Shown here piece after piece: positions 28,341 through 36,751 of a stretch of DNA of 64,000 nucleotides (the stretch's first letter is position 1; each line of letters opens with the position of its first letter). The stretch spans positions 19,899 to 83,898 of the forward strand of contig JBGPBV010000006.1 of the NCBI GenBank assembly GCA_041481445.1, written 5' to 3'. The translations under genes were made by a program, and so were the position numbers. Under the pieces are notes generated by a model. The model saw nothing but the letters and a program-made list of their open reading frames with translations, ran no database searches and had not been told where the DNA came from. The DNA comes from AA29 sp041481445 (GTDB taxonomy: Bacteria > Acidobacteriota > Vicinamibacteria > Fen-336).

Positions 28341-29270
28341 CTAGAACACCTTGTTTGCGGCCTTGAGTGCGTCGGCCGGGATTTCGATCTTCAGGCGAGC
28401 GGCGACCTTCTTGTTGATCACCAGCTCGGCCCGGGGCACGAGGAACTCGATGCGGCCGTGGTCGCCGCCGGCCAGCCGGTTCACCAGGTCTCCGAGCTGC
28501 TCGCCGATGGAGGCCACGTCGGGTCCGTTGCTGACCAGCGCCCCTTCCCCGACGAGGGCGGAAGAGGAGCCGTAGATGGGCTTGCCCACCTTGAACATCT
28601 CCGTCATGAGGAAGCGACGGGTCTCGTCGCCGAGGAGGATGGGGTCGGCGGGGATCCAGAGGGCGTCGATGGCCTGGTCACCGGCCAGGAGCCCTCGCAT
28701 GGCCTGCGGGATCTCCCGCTCGGAGGCGACCACGCGGGTGACCATCACCACCCGCAGCAGGGTGGCCGCCTTGACCGCCTCCTCCACCTGGCGCCCCGAG
28801 TTCTCGTCCTTGTACACGACGCCGATGCGCACTCCACGCGGATTGACCATGCGGAAGGCGGCGATCTGGTTCTTGACGGGAATGGCGAAGGTGACGCCGG
28901 TGAGGTTGGGGGCCACGCCCAGGCCGAGCTTGGCCGGATCCTGGACCATCGCGAACACGAAGGGCGCGTCGGGCAGGCTGGTGCGCACGAGCTGCGCGGC
29001 CAGGGGGCCGAGGGCCACCACGATCACGTTGCGCCCCTTCAGGCCGGCGAGGACGGCGTCCGCGGTCGCGCGGTCGTTGCGGAGGTCGAGCTCGTTGACG
29101 GTGTGGCTGGCCGCGACCCGCCGCAGGGCGTCGATGGCGGGACGCCAGGCCGGCACGTCGCTGCTCTTGACGATCGCCACCTCGGCCGCGCCCGCCGCGC
29201 GGGTCCCCAGGGCCGAGGCCAGGGCCAGCATCCACACCCACCGCGCATGTCTCCTCATCGCGCCTCGCAC
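28341..29270 (-). CDS. ABC-type substrate-binding protein (TrpX-like fold) in the che operon
   Basis: 309 residues with an N-terminal signal peptide (hydrophobic WVWMLALASALGTRAAGAA). The mature protein matches the PF04392 periplasmic binding family: NVIVVALGPLAAQLV, GVTFAIPVKNQIAAFRMVNP, and the end NKKVAARLKIEIPADALKAA. No ABC permease or ATPase gene lies nearby, so it is more likely to present a ligand to the adjacent chemoreceptor than to feed a transporter; that is inference. ATG 29258 is an alternative start 12 bases downstream. Ligand unknown; relatives bind aromatic amino acids or purines. Confidence 0.8.
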   Translation of the reverse strand: MRGAMRRHARWVWMLALASALGTRAAGAAEVAIVKSSDVPAWRPAIDALRRVAASHTVNELDLRNDRATADAVLAGLKGRNVIVVALGPLAAQLVRTSLPDAPFVFAMVQDPAKLGLGVAPNLTGVTFAIPVKNQIAAFRMVNPRGVRIGVVYKDENSGRQVEEAVKAATLLRVVMVTRVVASEREIPQAMRGLLAGDQAIDALWIPADPILLGDETRRFLMTEMFKVGKPIYGSSSALVGEGALVSNGPDVASIGEQLGDLVNRLAGGDHGRIEFLVPRAELVINKKVAARLKIEIPADALKAANKVF

Positions 29271-29294
29271 CCCCGTTTCACGACGCCCGTCCTC

Positions 29295-30101
29295 TCACGC
29301 GGGCTCGTCCGGCTCGTCCCGGAGCTCGAGCGCCAGCGTCTTCGTCAGGTCCATCAGGATGATCAGGCGACCGGGCAGCTTGGCCACGCCCCGCACGGCG
29401 GCGGCGTCGATCTCCACCACCTCCTCCGGCGCCGCCTCGATCGTGGAGACGGGCACCTTGAGCACCTGGGAGGCGCCGTCCACGAGCAGGCCGACGAGGC
29501 GCTCCTTGATCTTCACGACCACGATCCGGGACTGGCGCGCGACCTCCACGTCGCCCAGCCCGAGCTTCCGTTTGAGGTCCACCACCGGGATGATCCGGCC
29601 GCGGAGGTTGATCACTCCCTTGATGAACTCGGGCGCGCGCGGGACCTGGGTGATGTCGGTGACGCGGATGATCTCCTGGACGAGGCGGACGTCGACCCCG
29701 TACTCCTCCCGGCCCAGGTAGAACGTGGCGAGGTGCTCGGTGGCCTCGGCCGCCTTGCGCTCCTCGCGCACGGGCGCGGAGAAGAACGAGATGTTGTGGG
29801 CGCGGGCGGCGGTGGGCTCGGTGGGGCCGGACGGCACCGGGAGGCGCGAAGGCTCGAAGGTCGGCACGGCGGCGGCGCCGGCGAGGGAAAGGATGTCGGC
29901 GGCCAGCCCGGACGACGGCAGCGAGATCCGCCCCCCCGGGTCGCCGGCGGCATCCGTGTCCGCGGGAAAGACGAACGACTCGTCCGCGCCCGCCCCCGGG
30001 CCCGCGTCCTTCCCCGGGCCCGTGCGCCGGGCCGTGCCCGCCTCCGGTCCCCGGCCTCGCCCCGCCCGCCTGGTCTTCTTCCCGTCCGGTGCATCGGCCA
30101 T
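29295..30101 (-). CDS. cheW: CheW-domain coupling protein with long disordered N-terminus
   Basis: 268 residues against 150-170 for a typical CheW. Residues 1-120 are basic, Gly/Pro/Ala-rich and probably unfolded. The CheW SH3-like domain (about 122-260) has FYLGREEYGVDVRLVQEIIR, FIKGVINLRGRIIPVVDLKRK and VVVKIKERLVGLLVDG. It should join the receptor to CheA. It begins five bases after cheA. The extended N-terminus may be a tether or a contact for another operon protein. Confidence 0.9.
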   Translation of the reverse strand: MADAPDGKKTRRAGRGRGPEAGTARRTGPGKDAGPGAGADESFVFPADTDAAGDPGGRISLPSSGLAADILSLAGAAAVPTFEPSRLPVPSGPTEPTAARAHNISFFSAPVREERKAAEATEHLATFYLGREEYGVDVRLVQEIIRVTDITQVPRAPEFIKGVINLRGRIIPVVDLKRKLGLGDVEVARQSRIVVVKIKERLVGLLVDGASQVLKVPVSTIEAAPEEVVEIDAAAVRGVAKLPGRLIILMDLTKTLALELRDEPDEPA

Positions 30102-30106
30102 CGGTC

Positions 30107-31843
30107 TCAGGCCTCCAGCGCCGGCGCCGCGGACACGCGGCCCTGGAGGGCGAGGAGCCGCTTGCCGTCGAAGAGGGAGGCCACGTCGAGGATCAGGACC
30201 ACGCGGCCGTCGCCCATGATCGTCGCTCCCGCCATGCCCACGGAGGGGCCGGAGACGGCGGCGTCGAGGGCCTTGATCACCACCTCCTGCTGGCCCCGCA
30301 GCCGGTTCACGACCATGCCGACCCGCTTGTCGCCGCGGCCGATGATGACGACGTACTCGCGCGCGGGCGACGCCTCCTCGGGCAGCCCGAACACGCGGGA
30401 CAGCCGCACGAGGGGCACGATCCGTTCGCGGATGCGCAGGGTCTCGCGCCCGTTGATGGTGTGCACTTCCTGCGGCCGCAGCTTCAGGCTCTCGACCACC
30501 GCGCCCAGCGGCACCGCGTAGGTGCGGCCGGACACCTCGATCAGGAGGGCGGAGATGATGGCCAGGGTGAGGGGGAGCTGGATGATGAACTTGGTGCCCA
30601 CCCCCGGCACCGTCTCCACCTCCACCAGCCCGTTGAGCCGCTCGATGGACTTGAGCACCACGTCGAGGCCGACGCCGCGGCCGGAGACCTCGGTGATCGC
30701 CTCCCGGGTCGAGAACCCCTGCGAGAAGATGAGCTGCACGACGTCCCGGTCGGAGACGGCGTCGTCGGCCTTGAGCAGCCCCCGTTCGACCGCCTTGCGC
30801 CGCACCGTCCCCGCGTCGATGCCCCCCCCGTCGTCCATGATCGTGATCACGACGTGGTTCGACTCCTGGGTCGCGGAGAGGAGGATGGTGCCGGTGGGCG
30901 TCTTGCCGTTGGTCACGCGCACCGCCGGCGGCTCGATGCCGTGGTCGACGCTGTTGCGGACGAGGTGGACGAGCGGCTCCCCGATCTCGTCGATGATGGC
31001 CTTGTCGATGCGGGTGGTCTCCCCCTCCAGGATGAGCTCGATCTCCTTGCCCGTCTCCCGCGCGAGGTCGCGCACCAGCCGCGGGAAGCGCTCGAAGACG
31101 TGGCGGATGGGCAGCATCCGCACGTCCATCACCGTCTCCTGGAGCTGCTGGGACACCCCCGCGATCTGGTGCACGGCGGCGAGCAGGCCCTGGGCCTCCT
31201 CCCGCTCGCCCAGCTCGTCGGCCAGGCCCCGGGCCAGCTCCTGCAGCTTGGTGCGATGGATGATCAGCTCGCCCACGAGGTTGAGCAGGTGGTCCAGCTC
31301 CGCGAACTCCACGCGCACGACGCTGGAGCGGGCGGTGTAGCGGCTCTCCATGCGGCGCTCGAGGGACCGGTCGGGCGCGTGGCCCGCCGCCGCCCCTTCC
31401 GCGGGCGCGGGCAGGGCGGGCGCGAGCGCCGTCGCCGGTGCGGAGCCGCCCGGGGCGGCGAGGAGCTGGTCCAGCTCGGCCCGCTCGGCGACGAGGTCGC
31501 GCGCCTCCGCCCCCTCGCGGCCGGCGTGCTCGATCGCGTCCCGGAGGGCGGTGGCGCCCGCGAAGAGGCGGTCGAACCCTTCGCGGTCCAGGACGAGCGC
31601 CCCCTCCTGGACGCGCGCGAACACGTCCTCCAGCTTGTGGACGTAGTCCTTGATCCCGGGGAACCCGATCATCCCGCTGTTGCCCTTGAGCGTGTGCAGG
31701 GGGCCGAGGACCGCGGCCACCGTCTCGAGGTCGGGCCCCTCGCGCTCGATGGTCAGGAGGCAGTGGTCGAGCGCCTCGAGGTGCTGGCGGGCATCTTCGA
31801 GGTAGATGGCCAGAAGCTCCGGGGAGACCTGGAAATCGGACAA
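30107..31843 (-). CDS. cheA: Chemotaxis histidine kinase CheA
   Basis: 578 residues. P1 phosphotransfer domain (1-110) with His50 in GPLHTLKGNSGM; a short Ala/Pro-rich linker where P2 would be, so no classical CheY-binding P2 domain; P3 dimerisation helices (about 180-245); P4 ATPase with LVRNSVDHGIE, TIMDDGGGID and GRGVGLDVV; and a P5 CheW-like domain to the end. Start is TTG (TTG TCC GAT) five bases after cheY, the only sensible start in frame. It autophosphorylates under receptor control and passes phosphate to CheY and CheB, and perhaps to the DUF4388 receiver. Confidence 0.96.
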   Translation of the reverse strand: MSDFQVSPELLAIYLEDARQHLEALDHCLLTIEREGPDLETVAAVLGPLHTLKGNSGMIGFPGIKDYVHKLEDVFARVQEGALVLDREGFDRLFAGATALRDAIEHAGREGAEARDLVAERAELDQLLAAPGGSAPATALAPALPAPAEGAAAGHAPDRSLERRMESRYTARSSVVRVEFAELDHLLNLVGELIIHRTKLQELARGLADELGEREEAQGLLAAVHQIAGVSQQLQETVMDVRMLPIRHVFERFPRLVRDLARETGKEIELILEGETTRIDKAIIDEIGEPLVHLVRNSVDHGIEPPAVRVTNGKTPTGTILLSATQESNHVVITIMDDGGGIDAGTVRRKAVERGLLKADDAVSDRDVVQLIFSQGFSTREAITEVSGRGVGLDVVLKSIERLNGLVEVETVPGVGTKFIIQLPLTLAIISALLIEVSGRTYAVPLGAVVESLKLRPQEVHTINGRETLRIRERIVPLVRLSRVFGLPEEASPAREYVVIIGRGDKRVGMVVNRLRGQQEVVIKALDAAVSGPSVGMAGATIMGDGRVVLILDVASLFDGKRLLALQGRVSAAPALEA

Positions 31844-31848
31844 GGGCT

Positions 31849-32223
31849 CTAGCCGGTGGTGATCTTCTCGATGAGACCGTGCAGCTCCGAGGCCTGGAAG
31901 GGCTTCTTCACGTAGCCCTTCGCGCCCATCTTCAGGCCGCGGATGGTGTCCTCTTCCTTTCCCTCGGTGGAGATGATGATGACGGGGATGGCCTGGTAGG
32001 CCGGCTCCTTCTGGACCTTCTGCAGGAACTCCAGCCCGTTCATGACGGGCATGTTGATGTCGAGGAGGATGAGGTCGATCCCCTCCTCCTGCCCCAGCTT
32101 GTCCAGCGCCTCCAGGCCGTTCATGGCGCTGATGAGCTTGCAGTTCTTGTAGCGCGAGAGGAAGAGCTTGTACATCTGGTGGATGAGCGCCGAGTCGTCG
32201 ACCGCGAGGATCTTCCTCAGCAT
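31849..32223 (-). CDS. CheY-like single-domain response regulator
   Basis: 124 residues, a lone receiver domain: acidic pocket AVDDSALIH, phospho-acceptor Asp55 in LILLDINMPVMNG, the Ser/Thr switch in VIIISTEGKEED and Lys in YVKKPF. I use the ATG at 32223, behind GAGGGAAGG; a longer frame to 32286 would add 21 non-family residues. First gene of the ten-gene che operon. No flagellar or pilus genes are in the window, so the motor or output it controls is unknown. Confidence 0.94.
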   Translation of the reverse strand: MLRKILAVDDSALIHQMYKLFLSRYKNCKLISAMNGLEALDKLGQEEGIDLILLDINMPVMNGLEFLQKVQKEPAYQAIPVIIISTEGKEEDTIRGLKMGAKGYVKKPFQASELHGLIEKITTG

Positions 32224-32268
32224 CGCCTTCCCTCGTAAGGGCCGGAGCCGTTGCGGGTTTTTATCATC

Positions 32269-32284
32269 GAACGGGGGGCCGTTC
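32269..32284. repeat. Small palindrome upstream of the che operon
   Basis: GAACGG and CCGTTC, perfect 6-bp arms around GGGG, lie 46 bases upstream of the cheY start codon in the divergent region 32224-32453. It may be an operator. No convincing -35/-10 pair is visible on the che side; on the other strand a TATAGT (32433-32438) could be the -10 of the rightward gene. Confidence 0.35.
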
Positions 32285-32453
32285 AATGCACCGGCGGTCG
32301 GCGCCAGGGAAGGAGGCTCGCTCAGGGGCGCCCGCGCGCCCCCCAGACGTGTTGAGCTTGCGGGCTTTGAGGTCGTCCGCGAACCCGTCGAGGGAGACGC
32401 CCTCCCCTGCCATCACGATCTTTTCGGGGGGGTATAGTGGTCGGCGAGCCCGC

Positions 32454-32939
32454 ATGATCTTCGAGAGCCGCTCCACCCTGCGGCAGGACCTGCTGGAGAC
32501 GGTGGAGGCCATACGCGCGCTCGGCCCGGGGCGCTATGCCTGCGTGCTGGACGGGAGCGGGATCGTGCTGGAGACGCCGGCGGAGGCCCCCGACGGCCGG
32601 TCCTTCGCCCTGCGCCGGCTCGTCGAGGAGCGTCACGCGTCGATCCTCTCCATCCCCCGGATACTGGCCGAGGAGGGGCCGATGGAGGACGCCTTCGCGG
32701 ACTGGCACGAGGACGAGTTCCTGCTCGCCCTCCTGAACCAGCGGGTCGCCCTGCTCGTCGCCTGCCCGGATGCGGAGGACCTGAAGGAGCGCGCGGCCCC
32801 GCTCTGGCCGGTCTGGGCCGACCGCGTGCTGCGGCTCGACGAGCGCTATCGGATCGACCCCAGGGGCAGGGGGCTCCTGTTCGGCAGCCCGCGGCTGGAT
32901 CTGGTCGTGGTCGGCGGGCCGCGGGACCGCGCGGAGTAG
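32454..32939 (+). CDS. Hypothetical cytosolic protein
   Basis: 161 residues from the ATG at 32454, preceded by a TATAGT box about 15 bases upstream. No membrane segment or signal peptide. The opening RYACVLDGSGIVLETPAE and later LLALLNQRVALLVACPDAEDL recall a roadblock/LC7-like or profilin-like alpha-beta fold, which would fit a neighbour of regulatory genes, but the similarity is only by eye. It is acidic with normal codon use. It precedes lepA by 42 bases and may share its transcript. Confidence 0.6.
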   Translation: MIFESRSTLRQDLLETVEAIRALGPGRYACVLDGSGIVLETPAEAPDGRSFALRRLVEERHASILSIPRILAEEGPMEDAFADWHEDEFLLALLNQRVALLVACPDAEDLKERAAPLWPVWADRVLRLDERYRIDPRGRGLLFGSPRLDLVVVGGPRDRAE

Positions 32940-32981
32940 CGTTCGTTGTAAAATGGACGGTCGCCCGCCCCGCGACCACCC

Positions 32982-34773
<1,792 letters not shown>

Positions 34774-34775
<2 letters not shown>

Positions 34776-34798
34776 TCGCGAGGCGCAGCCGCGCGACT
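34774..34798 (+). terminator. Hairpin at the lepA stop codon
   Basis: AGTCGCG (34774-34780) and CGCGACT (34792-34798) form a perfect 7-bp stem with an 11-base loop beginning inside the TAG, followed by GATTTCGCTCTT. The U content after the stem is modest, so this is a possible weak intrinsic terminator. Confidence 0.4.
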
Positions 34799-34801
34799 GA
34801 T

Positions 34802-34852
34802 TTCGCTCTTCGCCCGACTTCGCTCTTCGCCTGATTTCCCTCTTCGCCCGGC
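34802..34852. repeat. Three tandem 17-bp repeats downstream of lepA
   Basis: TTCGCTCTTCGCCCGAC, TTCGCTCTTCGCCTGAT and TTCCCTCTTCGCCCGGC lie head to tail with one to four differences. They occupy the first part of the 311-bp gene-free stretch 34776-35086. Possibly a slippage product; no function known. Confidence 0.7.
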
Positions 34853-34889
34853 AGCCGCAGTCGCCCGTCAGCCTCGCGTACTGACAGGC

Positions 34890-34906
34890 TTTCGTTCCGG
34901 AACGAG
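34890..34906. repeat. 17-bp palindromic direct repeat, copy 1 (left of HNH gene)
   Basis: TTTCGTTCCGGAACGAG, containing the 12-bp palindrome CGTTCCGGAACG. The identical 17 bases recur at 36161-36177 inside the 3' end of the HNH gene. The spacing is 1271 bases. Confidence 0.8.
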
Positions 34907-34951
34907 AGCGTAGCGCGCCAGGACGCCGATGGTCCCTTCCATCGGCCATTC

Positions 34952-35023
34952 GATTCACAATTATTTCTTTCACCTCGCTCCGGACCTGATCTGACGCTGC
35001 GCCGATTCACAGTGTGAATTGTG
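34952..35023. promoter_or_regulatory. Palindromic regulatory region upstream of the HNH endonuclease gene
   Basis: CGATTCACA occurs twice (from 34951 and from 35003). The second copy is part of a perfect palindrome, ATTCACAgTGTGAAT (35005-35019), and CACAATT (34957-34963) is complementary to AATTGTG (35017-35023). The stretch is clearly poorer in GC than its surroundings. It could bind a repressor or form alternative hairpins in a leader RNA. Confidence 0.5.
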
Positions 35024-35086
35024 GTGATCGTCACCTGCGAACACGACGATGAGAGCCGTCGTGGGCACGGTCGCCGGTAGCGAGGT

Positions 35087-36226
35087 ATGACCATGAACAC
35101 GACCGCATCGCGCCTCTCCGATCCCGAGCTGGTGGCCGAAGTCGCACGCCTGGCCCGCGGGGAGCGGGAAGCCACGGCCACACTGATCGAGCACGTGGCG
35201 GAGCTCCATGGTCGCCGGCGGCACGAGAGCGCTGGTTTCTCGTCTCTCTTCACGTACTGCACACAGATCCTGCGTCTGTCCGAGCATGAGGCCTACGATC
35301 GGATGAAGGCGGCCAAGATGGTCCGGCGCTACCCCGCCGTGCTGCGGCTCCTGGCGTCAGGGCAGGTGAACCTGACGACCGTCCGATTGCTGGCTCCCCG
35401 TCTGACGCGCCAGAACCACGAGGAGCTCCTCGCCGCGGCGGCCGGAAAGAGCAAGCGACAGGTACTGGAGTTGTTGGCCGGGCGGTTTCCCCAACCTGAT
35501 GTGGCGTCGTCCGTGCGGAAGGTGCCTGCGCCGAGTGTGGCCGTCGCCCCGGGGCCGGTACCCGCGGTCGTGTCGACGACTACGTCAGAGGCGCCCGCAG
35601 TGGGGAATCCCAACCAAGTTCCAGCTCCAGCATCGCCGCCACCGCTTGTCCATCCGCTGGCGCCGGACCGCTATCGGGTCACCTTCACCGCGACCGAGGA
35701 GACGTGCCGGAAGCTGGAGCTTGCCCGGGATCTGCTCCGCCACGCGGTTCCCAGCGGCGATGCCGCCGAGATCGTCTCGCGTGCCCTCGACCTTCTGGTC
35801 GAGGACCTGGTCAAGCGCAAGTTCGCTCTCACGCACCGGCCGCAGGCCAGCCGCGGGCATGCCGAGGACTCGCGCCACGTCCCGGCGGAGGTCAAGCGGG
35901 CGGTCTTCATCCGGGATGGCGGACGGTGCGCATTCGTCGGCACCGGAGGTCGGAGATGTGGGGAACGCGCGTTCGTGGAATTCCATCACTTGATTCCCTA
36001 CGCGGTGGGCGGTCCGCCCTCGATCGACAACATCGGGCTGCGCTGCCGCGCCCACAACGGTCACGAGGTCGAGCGGTTCTTCGGGCCGGCCAGGCGCTAC
36101 CGCGGCGCCGACGCCGTGCATGAGGTGGCCCCGCCGGACGCCGCGTCATCGGGGACACGTTTTCGTTCCGGAACGAGCGGGCGGGGCGCTCGCTCGCAGG
36201 TCGTCCAGACCTTCGGAACGGGGTGA
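35087..36226 (+). CDS. HNH endonuclease-domain protein (13E12/DUF222-like)
   Basis: 379 residues, or 377 from the ATG at 35093, which is better placed behind CGAGGT. An N-terminal helical region (1-140; SLFTYCTQILRLSEHEAYDRM, LLASGQVNLTTVRLL), a Pro/Val-rich linker, a second helical part, then an HNH domain (about 270-345): IRDGGRCAFVG, FVEFHHLIPYAVGG, IGLRCRAHNGHE. These multicopy genes behave like selfish or defence-linked nucleases; their targets are mostly unknown. GC at third positions is lower than in neighbours, and an identical 17-bp palindrome lies upstream and inside the 3' end, both hints of mobility. Confidence 0.85.
   Translation: MTMNTTASRLSDPELVAEVARLARGEREATATLIEHVAELHGRRRHESAGFSSLFTYCTQILRLSEHEAYDRMKAAKMVRRYPAVLRLLASGQVNLTTVRLLAPRLTRQNHEELLAAAAGKSKRQVLELLAGRFPQPDVASSVRKVPAPSVAVAPGPVPAVVSTTTSEAPAVGNPNQVPAPASPPPLVHPLAPDRYRVTFTATEETCRKLELARDLLRHAVPSGDAAEIVSRALDLLVEDLVKRKFALTHRPQASRGHAEDSRHVPAEVKRAVFIRDGGRCAFVGTGGRRCGERAFVEFHHLIPYAVGGPPSIDNIGLRCRAHNGHEVERFFGPARRYRGADAVHEVAPPDAASSGTRFRSGTSGRGARSQVVQTFGTG
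36161..36177. repeat. 17-bp palindromic direct repeat, copy 2 (within HNH 3' end)
   Basis: Identical to 34890-34906. Here it encodes FRSGTSG near the C-terminus of the HNH protein, 50 bases before the stop codon. Confidence 0.8.
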
Positions 36227-36250
36227 TACAGTCTCGACGGAGGTGGGTCG

Positions 36251-36724
36251 ATGAAACCCAGCGCCGTATTCAGCGCCGCATTCGGAATGCTGATCGCCGT
36301 GGTGGCCGCGCCGGCATGGGCCCAGTCACCGAGCCCGGCGCCGTCGGAGGCGCCCCGCCCGAAGCTCTCCGAGGTCCAGCCCATGAGCGAGGACAAGCGG
36401 GTCAAGGCCGACGGGATCGACGCGGTGATGGTGGACGCGAAGATCTTCTTCCTCGACGTGCGGGAGCCCAAGGAGATCGAGGAGCTCGGCAGCTACGAGG
36501 GATACGTGAACATCCCGATGAGCCAGCTCGAGTCGCGCCTGGGCGAGCTGCCCAGGGACCGGCCCATCCTCGCCGCTTGAAGCGGCGGGGGACGAGCCGC
36601 GCGTGCCGCGGCTTTGCTCGAGGCGAACGGGTTCAAGGTGACGGGGTTCTGCGGACTGAAGGACTACAAGGGCGGCAAGCTCAAGCCCGCGCGCAAGGAC
36701 GAGGCGACCAAGGACCAAAAGTAG
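36251..36724 (+). CDS. Periplasmic rhodanese with in-frame TGA at the catalytic Cys; probable selenoprotein
   Basis: 157 residues if the TGA at 36578-36580 (codon 110) is read as selenocysteine. A signal peptide (1-25, ending PAWAQ) leads to a rhodanese domain: IFFLDVREPKEIEELGSYEG, YVNIPMSQLESRLGELPRDR, PILAA-[TGA]-SGGGRAARAAALLEANGF, ending at TAG 36722. The frame is unbroken on both sides, and the TGA occupies the place of the catalytic Cys in the C-x-x-G-x-R loop with no gap. A hairpin 21 bases downstream fits a bacterial SECIS. GGAGGT lies nine bases before the ATG. Without readthrough only 109 residues lacking the active site would be made. A decayed gene with one nonsense mutation is the alternative. 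Confidence 0.72.
36594..36614 (+). promoter_or_regulatory. Candidate bacterial SECIS hairpin of the rhodanese gene
   Basis: GAGCCGCG (36594-36601) pairs with CGCGGCTT (36607-36614), eight pairs including one G-U, around the 5-base loop CGTGC. The loop starts 22 bases after the TGA and has G as its second base, as the published bacterial SECIS consensus requires. A competing 17-base palindrome, CGCCGCTTGAAGCGGCG (36571-36587), is centred on the TGA. Confidence 0.6.
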
Positions 36725-36751
36725 ACGCCGGAGCACACGACAGGGCCGACG

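Noticed and set aside
36578..36580. Rhodanese TGA as a simple stop of a 109-residue protein or a frameshift pseudogene.
   Set aside because: The downstream part continues in the same frame and keeps the active-site loop and helix, so no frameshift is needed. A short protein would lack its catalytic loop. A nonsense pseudogene stays possible and is stated as the alternative.
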